A DNA stretch of 64,000 nt from Dyadobacter linearis (GCF_907165045.1 NZ_CAJRAU010000004.1:124001-188000); one strand, 5' to 3'. Shown: positions 27,363 to 36,697, numbered from the stretch's first letter. Made by a program: numbers and translations. The notes: a model not told the origin generated them from the letters alone.

Positions 27363-28352
27363 CTAAGTACGCCTTTGCACTTCATGACGGAGTAAGTATT
27401 TCCAGCTGAAAGACAGAGCTGCAAAAAGTGTTAGATATAATGCGAGTTGGTAAATGATACCAACATTAGAAGTGTAAAAAGCGACTATCAAAATAAATAC
27501 CTGCGCTGTCCATGCGATCACATCAGTCTGCCACCTTGTAAAGCCTGCGCTTTGCAGGCGAAGGGAAAAATGGTCAGGACTTCCTTTCCACCAGGCGAGT
27601 CCCTTTTGAATGCGAACTACAGTCAAAAATGCAAGTTCAAAAAGCATAACGCCCGGAACAAGCAGGAAACTCCCAAGTTCTGCAAGTGTGGGACTATGTT
27701 CGAAGCGAAGCAGTGTTATAGCTGCCAGCAGGAATCCAAGCATGTGAGAACCAGCATCACCCAAAAATATGCTGGCTCTTGGCGAGTTGAAGATTAGGAA
27801 ACCCAATATACTTCCGGAAATAACTAATGCGAAGCCAGCCTGTTCCTGGTTAGTAATAGCCAGGAACATAAATGTGATCATACATAAACCGCCTACCAGG
27901 CCATCGCATACATCGGTCAGGTTAGCCGCATTTACCAGTACCAAGATCCAGAATGCAGAAAGCAGAAAATCGATGGCAGCTATATTCGTAAATGCTGCTT
28001 TTACACCGAAAGCTACACTAGCAAATGCAAGTATTAGTTGAATGGCGAATTTCTTTCGAGCGCTATACACGTTCAGATCATCAAATATGCCCAGTATCAA
28101 AAATCCGGCGGCGCCTAATGCAGCTCCGGCTTCCGGAAAGGAGAGCAATTCAAAGTAGTACAGTATGGCAAGCGAAGTTACGCCGCCCAGGAATATGCCA
28201 AGTCCGCCGAGGTAGGCAACCGGCTTTACATGTTGCGGAACAATGGGATTAGGCTTGTTGACAATGTTATTTTTTAATGCAAAAGTGCGGACAAGCCACG
28301 TAAATAATGTGCCCGCAGCAAGTGAGACGCCGAATATCAGTGGCCAGTTCAT
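27363..28352 (-). CDS. Undecaprenyl-phosphate sugar-1-phosphate transferase (MraY/WecA family)
   Basis: A 329-residue polytopic membrane enzyme (about ten helices) of the polyprenyl-phosphate N-acetylhexosamine-phosphate transferase family. The conserved cytoplasmic loop motifs are present: LGIFDDLNVYSARKKF, NAANLTDVCDGLVGGL and FLGDAGSHMLGF, which carry the Mg2+-binding and catalytic Asp residues. It would start a lipid-linked surface glycan by loading a sugar phosphate onto undecaprenyl phosphate. It is the last gene of a three-gene minus-strand operon, its ATG overlapping the upstream stop by 4 bp. Confidence 0.88.
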   Translation of the reverse strand: MNWPLIFGVSLAAGTLFTWLVRTFALKNNIVNKPNPIVPQHVKPVAYLGGLGIFLGGVTSLAILYYFELLSFPEAGAALGAAGFLILGIFDDLNVYSARKKFAIQLILAFASVAFGVKAAFTNIAAIDFLLSAFWILVLVNAANLTDVCDGLVGGLCMITFMFLAITNQEQAGFALVISGSILGFLIFNSPRASIFLGDAGSHMLGFLLAAITLLRFEHSPTLAELGSFLLVPGVMLFELAFLTVVRIQKGLAWWKGSPDHFSLRLQSAGFTRWQTDVIAWTAQVFILIVAFYTSNVGIIYQLALYLTLFAALSFSWKYLLRHEVQRRT

Positions 28353-29683
28353 CCGCGTAGTTTTTTGCCGATTTCGAATCCATCCTCAATATTTCTTGAC
28401 ATGGAAGAATATTCCCAGCTGCCGTATCTGCCGCCAGACGTAATATCAAATTGCGCAAGATATTCGTGGCAATGATCTATGATCTGGCGTGTTTCAGGAG
28501 TAAATACGACATATGCAGGATCTGCAAGCCATTTGTGAATCCCAATAATCTCGTGGTCGTCTGAAACGAAACCAGCCTTTTTGATAGCTTTAATCGCTTT
28601 TTCCTGAATCGGCTCTTCCAGTGCAGATGGATAATCTGCGCTAAGCGGGATTTCTATTAGTAATCCCCAACCTTCCTCAGGCGCATTGTTGGGATCAAAT
28701 TCAGTCATGAATACCAATCTGGTAAACGGCGCTTCGGAGTCAGTGAAATAGCGCCAGCAGCCAGGATTTACAGGTCTGGTGCCTTTAATTGAAAGGGCAA
28801 TGGAAAGCACTTTGATCCATTTCAGCTTTTTCACGTCTCTCAGTAAATGATCGGGTACTCCTTCGCACAAATGCATTAAAGCCGGCAATGGAATAGTAGA
28901 CAGACAATGGCGATCATACCTATATTCATTCACCTGCGCATTCCGGGCGTATGAAACAGTTCTCTTTCGTGGGTTAACGTGGACGATCTCCGAACTCAAA
29001 TTCAGCTTTTTTACTTTCCTGCTAAAACCTTGTGAGAGGATTTCCATACCTCGTAACGGTGCGTTGATCTCAGGCCGCGGGTAAAATGCATTCGTATTAT
29101 ACGTTTCCCGCAGCACATTTGGCTCAACTAACCCGCGGAGAATTTCATCGAAGGAAGGTCGGTGCAAGTTCCATAGCTGACCATTTGTGGAAATCTCATC
29201 CAGCGGAAGTTTCCAAAGCTTTTCATTGTATGGATAGTAAAAAAGATCGCACATGGTTTTTCCAAACGCATTCGTCAGATATTCGCCATAAGACATTCCT
29301 GAAAAATCCTTTTGCTGGTAAAATGCGTGTGAAAAGTCTTTAACGCAATTAATTTTCGCTTCTGTCGACAAACTGCCTAGATTGAGCTGAAAAGGATAGC
29401 GAACTACACCAGCAGCTGTCTCGATCCATGCCACGGGGGGACATTCCGCAAGTAGCGGACCAACGATTTCATTTACTTTTTTTAGAATGTCCGGTTTGTT
29501 GCAGTGGAAAATGTGCAGCACATGGTCAAACCAGTACCCGTCGTTGAAACAATGGGATTTTACCAATCCTCCCGGCCTTTCTGATCTTTCAAAAACCGTC
29601 GCACTTTCACCCAGTTCACTCGCAGCGGCCAGACCAGTAATGCCTGCCCCAAGAAGTACAACTTCGTTGTGATTATCAATCAT
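28349..29683 (-). CDS. FAD-dependent amine-oxidase-like oxidoreductase
   Basis: A 444-residue flavoprotein starting with a dinucleotide-binding loop (VVLLGAGITGLAAASELGES) followed by ERSERPGGLVKSH, the pattern of protoporphyrinogen oxidase, phytoene desaturase and UDP-galactopyranose mutase relatives. The substrate is not deducible. Its position, with 4-bp overlaps on both sides, between an NAD-dependent epimerase and a polyprenyl-phosphate sugar transferase argues for modification of a nucleotide- or lipid-linked sugar rather than haem metabolism. Confidence 0.8.
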   Translation of the reverse strand: MIDNHNEVVLLGAGITGLAAASELGESATVFERSERPGGLVKSHCFNDGYWFDHVLHIFHCNKPDILKKVNEIVGPLLAECPPVAWIETAAGVVRYPFQLNLGSLSTEAKINCVKDFSHAFYQQKDFSGMSYGEYLTNAFGKTMCDLFYYPYNEKLWKLPLDEISTNGQLWNLHRPSFDEILRGLVEPNVLRETYNTNAFYPRPEINAPLRGMEILSQGFSRKVKKLNLSSEIVHVNPRKRTVSYARNAQVNEYRYDRHCLSTIPLPALMHLCEGVPDHLLRDVKKLKWIKVLSIALSIKGTRPVNPGCWRYFTDSEAPFTRLVFMTEFDPNNAPEEGWGLLIEIPLSADYPSALEEPIQEKAIKAIKKAGFVSDDHEIIGIHKWLADPAYVVFTPETRQIIDHCHEYLAQFDITSGGRYGSWEYSSMSRNIEDGFEIGKKLRG

Positions 29684-30675
29684 GAAGCAATGCTTTTAAC
29701 GTCAAGGAAGGTTTTAATAACATCATCAATGATCGGCCAGTTGATATCACCGATGAGGGTTTTTGAATAAGAAATATCAGGGAGCCTGTTTTGTACATCT
29801 TTTTGCCCGGGAAATACGGTTTTGAAAGGCACGTATTCAATTACAGACGATGAGCCGACGGCATTGATTATTTTCAGTGCCAGCAAATTTATGCTAACCG
29901 TCTGGTCGGAACCGAGATTGACAATGTTATGGCCTGGCCGCCATGCCATTTTTGTTGACAACAATTGTATTAAGGATTGTACAAATGTAGTCACATCGCT
30001 AAAACAACGCGATTGATTCCCATCTCCAAATACGCGCAGTGGCATACCTGCCATTGCCGCTCCAATAAACGTAGGAACAACCATTCCATAAGTACCCACC
30101 TGCCCTACTCCGATGACATTGAAAGGTCGAAGGATAAGCACCTGCCTGCCAGAAGCTGAGGCCGCAATACCCAGTTCTTCCATATGGCGCTTGCCGCAGG
30201 CATAACCCAGTATGCCTCCATCGTAATCTAGTAGACTATTTTCTGCAATTTCTGCATCTTCCCGCATCCTTGTGCCCGTGTCCGAAAGTCCATATACGGA
30301 CGACGAAGAACACAGAACGACAGGAGTGTCGCCAGTGTATCTCAGGACGTTTTCGGTACCCTTGATCGCAGTCTTGTAAGTAAGTATTGGATCTTGCTTG
30401 GCAAGTTTCATTCCGACAATGCTGGCCAGATGAACTACGAGGTCAAATTTTCCCAGATTTCGCATCTCAGCTTCGTCCAGAATGCTTGCTTGATTAAAAG
30501 ACAAATCCGGATGGACGGGAAGATTTTCTAATAGACCGGTTGAAAGGTTATCCAGAACCTGAACTTTGAATCCGATTTTTAAAAAAGCCGGCACCAGGTG
30601 GCTCCCGATAAAGCCAGCACCGCCGGTAACAAGTACACTGGGCCGTTTACCCGAGTGTAATACTGATAGATTCAT
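29680..30675 (-). CDS. NAD-dependent nucleotide-sugar epimerase/dehydratase
   Basis: A 331-residue extended short-chain dehydrogenase with the NAD loop VLVTGGAGFIGSHLVPAF, the Ser-rich catalytic strand VVLCSSSSVYG and the YxxxK pair in YACGKRHMEEL. It should epimerise or dehydrate a nucleotide-activated sugar, for example UDP-glucose or UDP-glucuronate. It leads the minus-strand operon of surface-polysaccharide genes and is divergent from a glycosyltransferase, with 102 bp between the starts. Confidence 0.87.
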   Translation of the reverse strand: MNLSVLHSGKRPSVLVTGGAGFIGSHLVPAFLKIGFKVQVLDNLSTGLLENLPVHPDLSFNQASILDEAEMRNLGKFDLVVHLASIVGMKLAKQDPILTYKTAIKGTENVLRYTGDTPVVLCSSSSVYGLSDTGTRMREDAEIAENSLLDYDGGILGYACGKRHMEELGIAASASGRQVLILRPFNVIGVGQVGTYGMVVPTFIGAAMAGMPLRVFGDGNQSRCFSDVTTFVQSLIQLLSTKMAWRPGHNIVNLGSDQTVSINLLALKIINAVGSSSVIEYVPFKTVFPGQKDVQNRLPDISYSKTLIGDINWPIIDDVIKTFLDVKSIAS

Positions 30676-30777
30676 AAGGGAATGCGATCATGTGAATAGT
30701 GCATTTTGGGCATTAAAATAACTAATATTCGAAAGCAAATAGTAACTTAAATGTACTTGTAGAATTTTTACGTTAGA

Positions 30778-31908
30778 ATGGCTTTGAAAACGATTTTGGT
30801 CGCCTGCGGCCCGCCTCGCTCGGTTGTAGCATTTAGGGGAGATTTATTAAGGGAAATGGTTAAAGATCATCGCGTCGTGCTAGTTTCTCCTGTTATAAGC
30901 GATGGGGAAATCCGCGATGATCTGCAGTCAATCGGTGTTACCATTTTTGAAAGCAATTTGAAGCCGAATAACATATCAATCCTTGACGATCTGGCTTATT
31001 GTATGTTTCTGTTTAAAGTAATCAGCAGGGAAAAGCCTTCATTGTTTTTTGGGTACACCATCAAGCCGGTCATTTTTGGGAGTATGATCGCTTTCCTTTC
31101 GGGAATTACGGAAATCTGTTCAATGCTGACAGGACTTGGATACAACTTTGTCGAAGGTGAAAATGTTGAAAAAGGACATAAAAAGGTTGTGCACTTTTTA
31201 CTTAAAATTGCTTTGAAATGCAATAGAACTGTGATTTTTCATAATCCGGATGATCGGAACCTGCTTGTAAAAATGGGGTTAGTACCAGCTGACAAAACAA
31301 AGGTTGTAAACGGGTCGGGCGTAAATTTATCCAGGTATCCATTTAAGCAGGTAAACCTGTCCAGCATTACGTTTTTGATGGTAGGGAGGCTGATCAAATC
31401 CAAGGGAGTTCAAGAGTACTATGATGCAGTGAAAATAATTCGCAGACACTACCCGGAAGTTAAGTGTTATCTGGCTGGTGAGTTTGAAGAGCAGAACATC
31501 GATCGCATTGATGCTGACCTGCTCGATAATCTTTTAAAAGGAGAGGTGGTGACTTACCTGGGTTTTAGAAAGGATATTCCGTCGCTAATTGAAAAAAGTT
31601 CGGTCGTGGTGCTTCCTTCCTACCGCGAAGGCACGCCGAGAGCACTGCTTGAAGCGTTATCAATCGGACGTGCAGTGGTTACTACCGACACGCCCGGATG
31701 CACAGAAGTTGTCAACCCTGATCCTCGTTATTCAAACGGATTCCTAGTTCCCCCAGGCGATTCGACAATATTGGCTCAATGCATGAAGGACCTGATTTTA
31801 AATCCAGATCAAATTGTAGAACTCGGTTTAAACGGGCGGAGATATGCCGAGGAAAAGTTTGACGTCAGCAAGGTGAATAAGGAAATGCTGAAAAGCCTGG
31901 GGTTGTAA
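30778..31908 (+). CDS. GT4-family glycosyltransferase
   Basis: A 376-residue GT-B enzyme of family 4. The acceptor half starts KTILVACGPPRSVVAFRGD; the donor half has the conserved FLMVGRLIKSKGVQEYY and the E-x7-E motif REGTPRALLEALSIG followed by TTDTPGCTE. The sequence resembles the transferases that add a second sugar to lipid-linked bacillosamine or similar. It is transcribed away from, and likely works with, the adjacent three-gene operon to build a surface glycan or glycolipid. Sugar specificity is unknown. Confidence 0.88.
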   Translation: MALKTILVACGPPRSVVAFRGDLLREMVKDHRVVLVSPVISDGEIRDDLQSIGVTIFESNLKPNNISILDDLAYCMFLFKVISREKPSLFFGYTIKPVIFGSMIAFLSGITEICSMLTGLGYNFVEGENVEKGHKKVVHFLLKIALKCNRTVIFHNPDDRNLLVKMGLVPADKTKVVNGSGVNLSRYPFKQVNLSSITFLMVGRLIKSKGVQEYYDAVKIIRRHYPEVKCYLAGEFEEQNIDRIDADLLDNLLKGEVVTYLGFRKDIPSLIEKSSVVVLPSYREGTPRALLEALSIGRAVVTTDTPGCTEVVNPDPRYSNGFLVPPGDSTILAQCMKDLILNPDQIVELGLNGRRYAEEKFDVSKVNKEMLKSLGL

Positions 31909-31955
31909 AATCTCGAAGCCATCCGTTTAATGAACTAGCTCAACTTTTAAAACGC

Positions 31956-31980
31956 AAAAAAGCCAGGCTCAAACCTTGCT
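31956..31980 (-). terminator. Probable terminator of the tRNA-Arg transcript
   Basis: On the minus strand AGCAAGG - TTTGAG - CCTGGCT forms a 7-bp stem with one A-G mismatch, followed directly by a run of T. It starts 5 bp past the tRNA 3' end. Confidence 0.5.
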
Positions 31981-31984
31981 TTCG

Positions 31985-32056
31985 TGACCGCGACGGGAAT
32001 CGAACCCATATCTAGAGTTTAGGAAACTCCTATTCTATCCGTTGAACTACGCAGTC
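31985..32056 (-). tRNA. tRNA-Arg (anticodon CCT)
   Basis: A 72-nt cloverleaf read by eye on the minus strand: acceptor GACTGCG / CGCGGTC, D arm GTTC-AACGGATA-GAAT, anticodon arm GGAGT-TTCCTAA-ACTCT with anticodon CCT, and T arm ATGGG-TTCGATT-CCCGT. It decodes AGG. The 3' CCA is not encoded. An altered copy of the same gene lies 17 bp upstream. Confidence 0.93.
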
Positions 32057-32073
32057 TCTTACTTTTCCAATTG

Positions 32074-32191
32074 TGACCGCGAAGGGAATCGAGTTGTTCG
32101 CAACCCCGGCCCATATCTAGAGTTTAGGCTGGGGTCGCATCCGACAACTCTTATCGGGCGCCGCGCGCTCTATCCGTTGAACTACGCAGTC
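32074..32191 (-). pseudogene. Broken tRNA-Arg copy interleaved with a palindromic sequence
   Basis: Both ends match the neighbouring tRNA-Arg (acceptor and D arm at 32169-32191, acceptor 3' side and T arm at 32074-32092), as does a central block at 32111-32126. Two foreign blocks interrupt it: 18 bp at 32093-32110 within the T loop and about 42 bp at 32127-32168 replacing the 5' anticodon stem and the anticodon. The blocks are complementary to each other (GTTGTTCGCAACCCCGGC against GGCTGGGGTCGCATCCGACA) and would fold into a long hairpin with the tRNA fragment in its loop. The T stem also carries one change. No intact anticodon arm remains, so I regard it as non-functional. Confidence 0.7.
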
Positions 32192-32235
32192 AATTTGGGC
32201 TGCAAAACTCGGAAAAAATCGTTTGAATTCAAAGA

Positions 32236-33483
32236 TTATTCCTCTGTTTGAATCGCAGTGTAGCCCAGATCCAGCCAGTTCGGATAAATGGAAAAATGTC
32301 TTTCCTTGACAAGAGCGAACAATGTATTCCTCAATTCCTCAATATTCTCCTTCTTTTCGGCAGAAATAAATACGACGTGTTCAGCTTTGTCGGCAATGTA
32401 GCTTTTCTTGAGTTGTTCAAGTGGCGTTTCTTGTAGCATGATGCCGTCCTGCGTCTCCTCCTCTTCCTCTCCATCTGCATGAGACAAAGGTTTATAAAGG
32501 TCTATCTTGTTGAAAACCAGGATAACTGGCTTATTCGCAGCGCCGATTTCTTCCAGCGTTTTGTTCACAACATCCAGATGTTCCTCAAAAGAAGGGTGTG
32601 AAATATCAACTACGTGCATCAGAATATCAGCTTCCCTCACCTCATCCAGCGTCGATTTAAACGACTCGATCAGCGTAGTAGGCAGCTTCCTGATAAACCC
32701 AACAGTATCAGTTAAAAGGAATGGAATGTTCTCCATATTCACCTTCCGGACGGTCGAATCAACGGTCGCAAAAAGTTTGTTTTCTGCAAATACATCTGCT
32801 TTCGACAAGCCGCGCATTAAAGTAGATTTTCCAACATTCGTATAGCCCACGATCGCTACACGCACCAATCTGTCGCGCTCTTTTCTGCGTGTTACACTTT
32901 GGCGATCCACTTTTTCCAGCTTCTCTTTCAGGAATGCGATCCGGTCTTTTACAATCCTTCTATCCGTTTCCAATTCCGTTTCACCAGGTCCGCGCATACC
33001 TACACCAGCACCTGACTGGCGGCTTAAGTGCGTCCACAAACGGGTTAGCCTCGGGTACATATATTGATATTGCGCGAGCTCCACCTGCAACTTCGATTGT
33101 GCAGTCTGAGCACGCATTGCGAAGATCGACAGGATCAGTAGGCTTCTGTCAATCACCTTGATATCAGTGAATTCGGCTTCCAAATTTCGAACCTGTGACG
33201 GCGTAAGATCATCATCATAAATGACCATATCCACGGGAGTCGCCTTGATAAACGTATGTATTTCTTCCAGTTTCCCTTTCCCTGTATAGGTGCGGATATC
33301 CGGACGTTCCAGGTTTTGGGTAAATTGTGCAATCGTTTCTATTCCCAGGGTCGTTGCCAGAAATGCAAGCTCTTCCAGGTATTCCTTTGTTTTGTCAGCC
33401 GATTGTTTTTGGGTACTAACCGCCACTAAAACAGCCTTTTCGGGCTGAACTGCAGTGGAGTATAATTTATTTTTATCGATCAT
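32236..33483 (-). CDS. hflX: Ribosome-associated GTPase HflX
   Basis: A 415-residue GTPase. The N-terminal HflX domain contains TYTGKGKLEEI and the linker the hallmark GVGMRGPGETELETDRR; the G domain has G1 GYTNVGKSTLMR, G3 DTVGFIRKLP and G4 NKID. HflX binds the 50S subunit and splits stalled or hibernating ribosomes under stress. An acidic insertion (HADGEEEEETQDG) sits in the late G domain. It is a single gene, divergent from a MATE exporter and followed by the tRNA-Arg locus. Confidence 0.94.
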   Translation of the reverse strand: MIDKNKLYSTAVQPEKAVLVAVSTQKQSADKTKEYLEELAFLATTLGIETIAQFTQNLERPDIRTYTGKGKLEEIHTFIKATPVDMVIYDDDLTPSQVRNLEAEFTDIKVIDRSLLILSIFAMRAQTAQSKLQVELAQYQYMYPRLTRLWTHLSRQSGAGVGMRGPGETELETDRRIVKDRIAFLKEKLEKVDRQSVTRRKERDRLVRVAIVGYTNVGKSTLMRGLSKADVFAENKLFATVDSTVRKVNMENIPFLLTDTVGFIRKLPTTLIESFKSTLDEVREADILMHVVDISHPSFEEHLDVVNKTLEEIGAANKPVILVFNKIDLYKPLSHADGEEEEETQDGIMLQETPLEQLKKSYIADKAEHVVFISAEKKENIEELRNTLFALVKERHFSIYPNWLDLGYTAIQTEE

Positions 33484-33813
33484 GTAATGCTTTTTTGTTT
33501 CTTAATAATTGTGTCTGCAATGTAGCAACTTGCAGCGTCTGTATGCGGAGAAGGTAGATTTTCAACGGCAAGTCGGCTTCAAAAGTTCATAAAACTTTAT
33601 GCCTGAGTAACATTAATTGACTGAACGGCTTTCATTTTGTTTGATTTTGCGAAAAACACTTTTGTATATTTGCGCAAATCCCAAAAGCCGATGCTGCTCT
33701 TCAACCTCGGACTACAAGCTTAGTCCACCGACCTTCCGGTCATTTTTCCAGTTTTATTTTTGTGATCCGCACGGGTCGCATTCTTCATTTTATACATTTC
33801 AATTTTTACAAAA
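33484..33813. other. 330-bp gap between hflX and the MATE gene
   Basis: No gene is visible. It holds the MATE promoter described separately (33640-33672) and a leader of about 130 bases after it, with a small hairpin GACC-TTCC-GGTC around 33730-33741 followed by ATTTTT. The hflX promoter must also lie here but I could not place it. Confidence 0.6.
33640..33672 (+). promoter_or_regulatory. Bacteroidota-type promoter of the MATE gene
   Basis: TTTG at 33640-33643 and TATATTTG at 33665-33672, a 21-bp gap, match the -33 TTTG / -7 TAnnTTTG consensus of the phylum. The start codon follows about 140 bp later. Confidence 0.6.
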
Positions 33814-35199
33814 ATGAAAAAGTGGTTTCAACTACTTCGTCAGGCTATTCGTGGCTCCGAAGAAAGTTTTACCGAGGGGAGCATCAACCGCGCCATTTTT
33901 CTATTATCTGTGCCCATGATCCTGGAAATGGTCATGGAGTCGCTTTTTGCCGTTGTTGATATTTTTTTCGTTTCAAAAGTCAGTACTGAGGCTGTCGCGA
34001 CCGTCGGCCTCACTGAATCTGTGATTACACTCGTCTATTCGGTTGCGATAGGGTTAAGTACTGCCGCTACGGCCACTATTTCGCGCCGTATCGGAGAAGG
34101 AAATCCTGCGCAGGCCAAACGTGCTATTGGTCAGGTTATCCTCATTTCTGTATCCATTTCGCTCGTGATCGCAGTAGTCGGAACGTGGTTTGCGGGTGAT
34201 ATCCTGCGTGCGATGGGCGCTGACGAAAAGGTAATTGCGACGGGTACCAATTTTGCGCGTATACAGTTTCTGAGTAGCCCGGTAGTGGTGTTGCTCTATT
34301 CGTTGAGTGGCGCATTGAGAGGGGCCGGATCTGCTGCCACGGCAATGCGATCGCTGATCGTCGCGAATGTTTTCAATATGATCCTGGGACCGATATTGAT
34401 ATTCGGCGTCGGGCCTTTTCCTGAGCTGGGCGTTACAGGCGCGGCAATCGCAACTGCAACCGGCCGCTCGATAGGTGTCGCTTACCAGCTTTTTTCTTTG
34501 ACCAAAGTGAACAAAATGCTGTCACTCACCTGGGCGGATCTGGCTCCGAATAAGGAAATGATTGCCACGATCGTCAAAGTAGCGACCGGCGGCACCGTGC
34601 AGTTTCTGATCGGCTCGGCCAGCTGGATCTTCCTGACGCGTATTCTGTCCGAATTTGGAAGCGACGTGGTGGCTGGGTACACTATTTCTATCCGCGTAAT
34701 TATGTTCACATTGCTGCCGGCCTGGGGGCTGGCGAATGCAGCAGCTACATTAGTGGGCCAAAATCTGGGAGCGCAAAAGCCTGATCGTGCCGAGGCTTCG
34801 GTCTGGAAATGCGCGTTTTACAATCTGGTCTTCTTGCTCGGACTTTCGGTATTCATGTTTGCCGGCGCAGAAATGATCGTAAGTTTTTTCAGTACAAATG
34901 CAAAAGTGGTCGAAACCGGAAAAACGGCACTACGCGTACTGTGCCTCGGTTATGGATTTTATGCCTACGGAATGGTCGTGATCCAATCGCTGAACGGTGC
35001 CGGGGATACCAAAACGCCGACTGTGCTCAACCTGATCTGCTTCTGGGCGATCGAAATACCGGTTGCGTATGTGCTGGCCGTTATCCTGGATATGGGGCCA
35101 ATAGGCGTTTTTGCATCGGTACCAATCGCCGAATCGGTACTTGCTTTGCTCGGCATCTGGCGTTTCAGAATGGGCGGGTGGAAGGTTGTGAAGGTATAA
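33814..35199 (+). CDS. MATE family efflux transporter
   Basis: A 461-residue polytopic inner-membrane protein of about twelve helices in two similar halves. Features include SVPMILEMVMESLFAVVDIFF at the start of helix 1, GLSTAATATISRRIG, and the second-half counterpart GLANAAATLVGQNLGAQ. MATE proteins export cationic drugs or metabolites using Na+ or H+ gradients; the substrate is not predictable. It has its own promoter and lies 61 bp upstream of the persulfide dioxygenase gene, possibly sharing a transcript. Confidence 0.92.
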   Translation: MKKWFQLLRQAIRGSEESFTEGSINRAIFLLSVPMILEMVMESLFAVVDIFFVSKVSTEAVATVGLTESVITLVYSVAIGLSTAATATISRRIGEGNPAQAKRAIGQVILISVSISLVIAVVGTWFAGDILRAMGADEKVIATGTNFARIQFLSSPVVVLLYSLSGALRGAGSAATAMRSLIVANVFNMILGPILIFGVGPFPELGVTGAAIATATGRSIGVAYQLFSLTKVNKMLSLTWADLAPNKEMIATIVKVATGGTVQFLIGSASWIFLTRILSEFGSDVVAGYTISIRVIMFTLLPAWGLANAAATLVGQNLGAQKPDRAEASVWKCAFYNLVFLLGLSVFMFAGAEMIVSFFSTNAKVVETGKTALRVLCLGYGFYAYGMVVIQSLNGAGDTKTPTVLNLICFWAIEIPVAYVLAVILDMGPIGVFASVPIAESVLALLGIWRFRMGGWKVVKV

Positions 35200-35260
35200 A
35201 GCGAACCAAACGCGCAGTTCCTTTGGTTAAACAAACAGTAAAAAACGAATTACTTTCCGC

Positions 35261-36652
35261 ATGAAAATAGAACAGATATATACCGGTTGCCTTGCTCAGG
35301 GTGCTTATTTTATTGTTTCAAATGGCGAGGCCGCGGTCATAGACCCGCTCCGCGAAGTAGAACCTTATATTCGCAAGGCCGCGCTAACAGGCGCGACGAT
35401 CAAGTATGTATTTGAGACGCATTTTCATGCGGATTTCGTTTCCGGTCATTTGGATCTTTCTGAAAAAACGGGCGCTCCCATTATCTACGGACCGGGCGCA
35501 AAAACGGGCTTTAAAGCGCATATTGCGAGTGACGGAGAAGAATTTCAGCTGGGAGAAATCACGATTCAGGTATTGCATACGCCTGGCCACACGCTGGAAT
35601 CGGCTTGTTATCTGCTTTTGGATAAAAACCGTAAACCTGTCGCATTGTTCAGCGGGGACACCCTTTTCATCGGCGATGTGGGCCGGCCGGATCTGGCGCA
35701 AAAAGGAGAACTGACGATGGATGATCTTGCCGGAATGCTTTTCGATAGTCTGCGGAACAAAGTAATGCCGCTGCCCGACGATGTGATCGTTTACCCGGCT
35801 CACGGCGCGGGATCGGCTTGTGGAAAACACATGAGTAAGGAAACGTCCGACACGCTCGGTAATCAAAAACGCTTCAATTACGCATTACGGGCGGATATGA
35901 CGAAGGAAGAATTTGTCAAGGAAGTAACTGCCGGCCTGACCGAGCCGCCGCAATATTTTCCCAAAAATGTGAAAATGAACCGTGACGGTTACGAGAGTAT
36001 CGACGATGTGCTCGAACGCGGCGACCAGGCTTTGTCTGCCGAAGCATTTGAAGCAAAAGCCAACAATACTGGCGCGCTGATCATCGATACCAGAAAAGCG
36101 ACCGATTTTGCGAAAGGTTTTATTCCAAATTCGATCAATATAGGTATTGACGGAAATTTCGCTCCCTGGGTAGGAGCGCTGGTGCCGGATTTGAAGCAGA
36201 CTTTACTGATTATCACCGAGCCAGGCAAGGAAGAAGAAGTGATTACCAGGCTGGCCAGGGTTGGTTACGATCATACAATTGGCTATTTGAATGGCGGTTT
36301 CCAAACCTGGGAAGCATCCGGGAAGGAAGTGGATTCCATCAAATCAATTTCCGCAAACGAGTTTGAGGCTGATTTTGAAAAAGGCGAGCTGGAAATTATT
36401 GACGTGCGGAAACCTGATGAATTTGCCTCCGGGCACATTGAAGGAGCAAAAAACCTGCCGCTCGACTATATCAACGACCTGATGGAAGAATTTCCAAAAG
36501 ACAAAAATTTATATATTCACTGTGCCGGCGGCTACCGTTCCATGGTCGCCGCATCGATCCTGAAATCAAGAGGAATCGAAAGGGTTATCAACATAGAAGG
36601 CGGTTTCGGAGCAGTTTCGAAAACGAAGGTGCCCGTTTTGGAAGGGGTTTAG
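35261..36652 (+). CDS. CstB-like persulfide dioxygenase-sulfurtransferase (MBL plus two rhodanese domains)
   Basis: A 463-residue three-domain protein. Residues 1-240 are a metallo-beta-lactamase fold with the metal motif THFHADFVSGH (His54, His56, Asp58), HTPGHTLESACY and FSGDTLFIGDVGRPDL, as in Fe(II) persulfide dioxygenases. A first rhodanese domain (about 265-355) lacks the Cys. The second (about 365-460) has an active-site loop CAGGYRS. This is the layout of S. aureus CstB, which oxidises low-molecular-weight persulfides to thiosulfate in the cytoplasm. Two YeeE-type sulfur transporters follow, separated from it by a toxin-antitoxin pair. Confidence 0.88.
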   Translation: MKIEQIYTGCLAQGAYFIVSNGEAAVIDPLREVEPYIRKAALTGATIKYVFETHFHADFVSGHLDLSEKTGAPIIYGPGAKTGFKAHIASDGEEFQLGEITIQVLHTPGHTLESACYLLLDKNRKPVALFSGDTLFIGDVGRPDLAQKGELTMDDLAGMLFDSLRNKVMPLPDDVIVYPAHGAGSACGKHMSKETSDTLGNQKRFNYALRADMTKEEFVKEVTAGLTEPPQYFPKNVKMNRDGYESIDDVLERGDQALSAEAFEAKANNTGALIIDTRKATDFAKGFIPNSINIGIDGNFAPWVGALVPDLKQTLLIITEPGKEEEVITRLARVGYDHTIGYLNGGFQTWEASGKEVDSIKSISANEFEADFEKGELEIIDVRKPDEFASGHIEGAKNLPLDYINDLMEEFPKDKNLYIHCAGGYRSMVAASILKSRGIERVINIEGGFGAVSKTKVPVLEGV

Positions 36653-36697
36653 AATGTAGGTGAATGTTTGTAAATTAGGAAAATAAAAACAGGAACT

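Noticed and set aside
32042..32251. Short plus-strand open frame of 69 codons
   Set aside because: It lies across the tRNA-Arg and the broken tRNA copy on the opposite strand and has no protein-like features.
36055..36330. Inactive first rhodanese domain as a sign of gene decay
   Set aside because: CstB-type enzymes normally carry a Cys-less pseudo-rhodanese domain between the dioxygenase and the active rhodanese, so this is the family norm.
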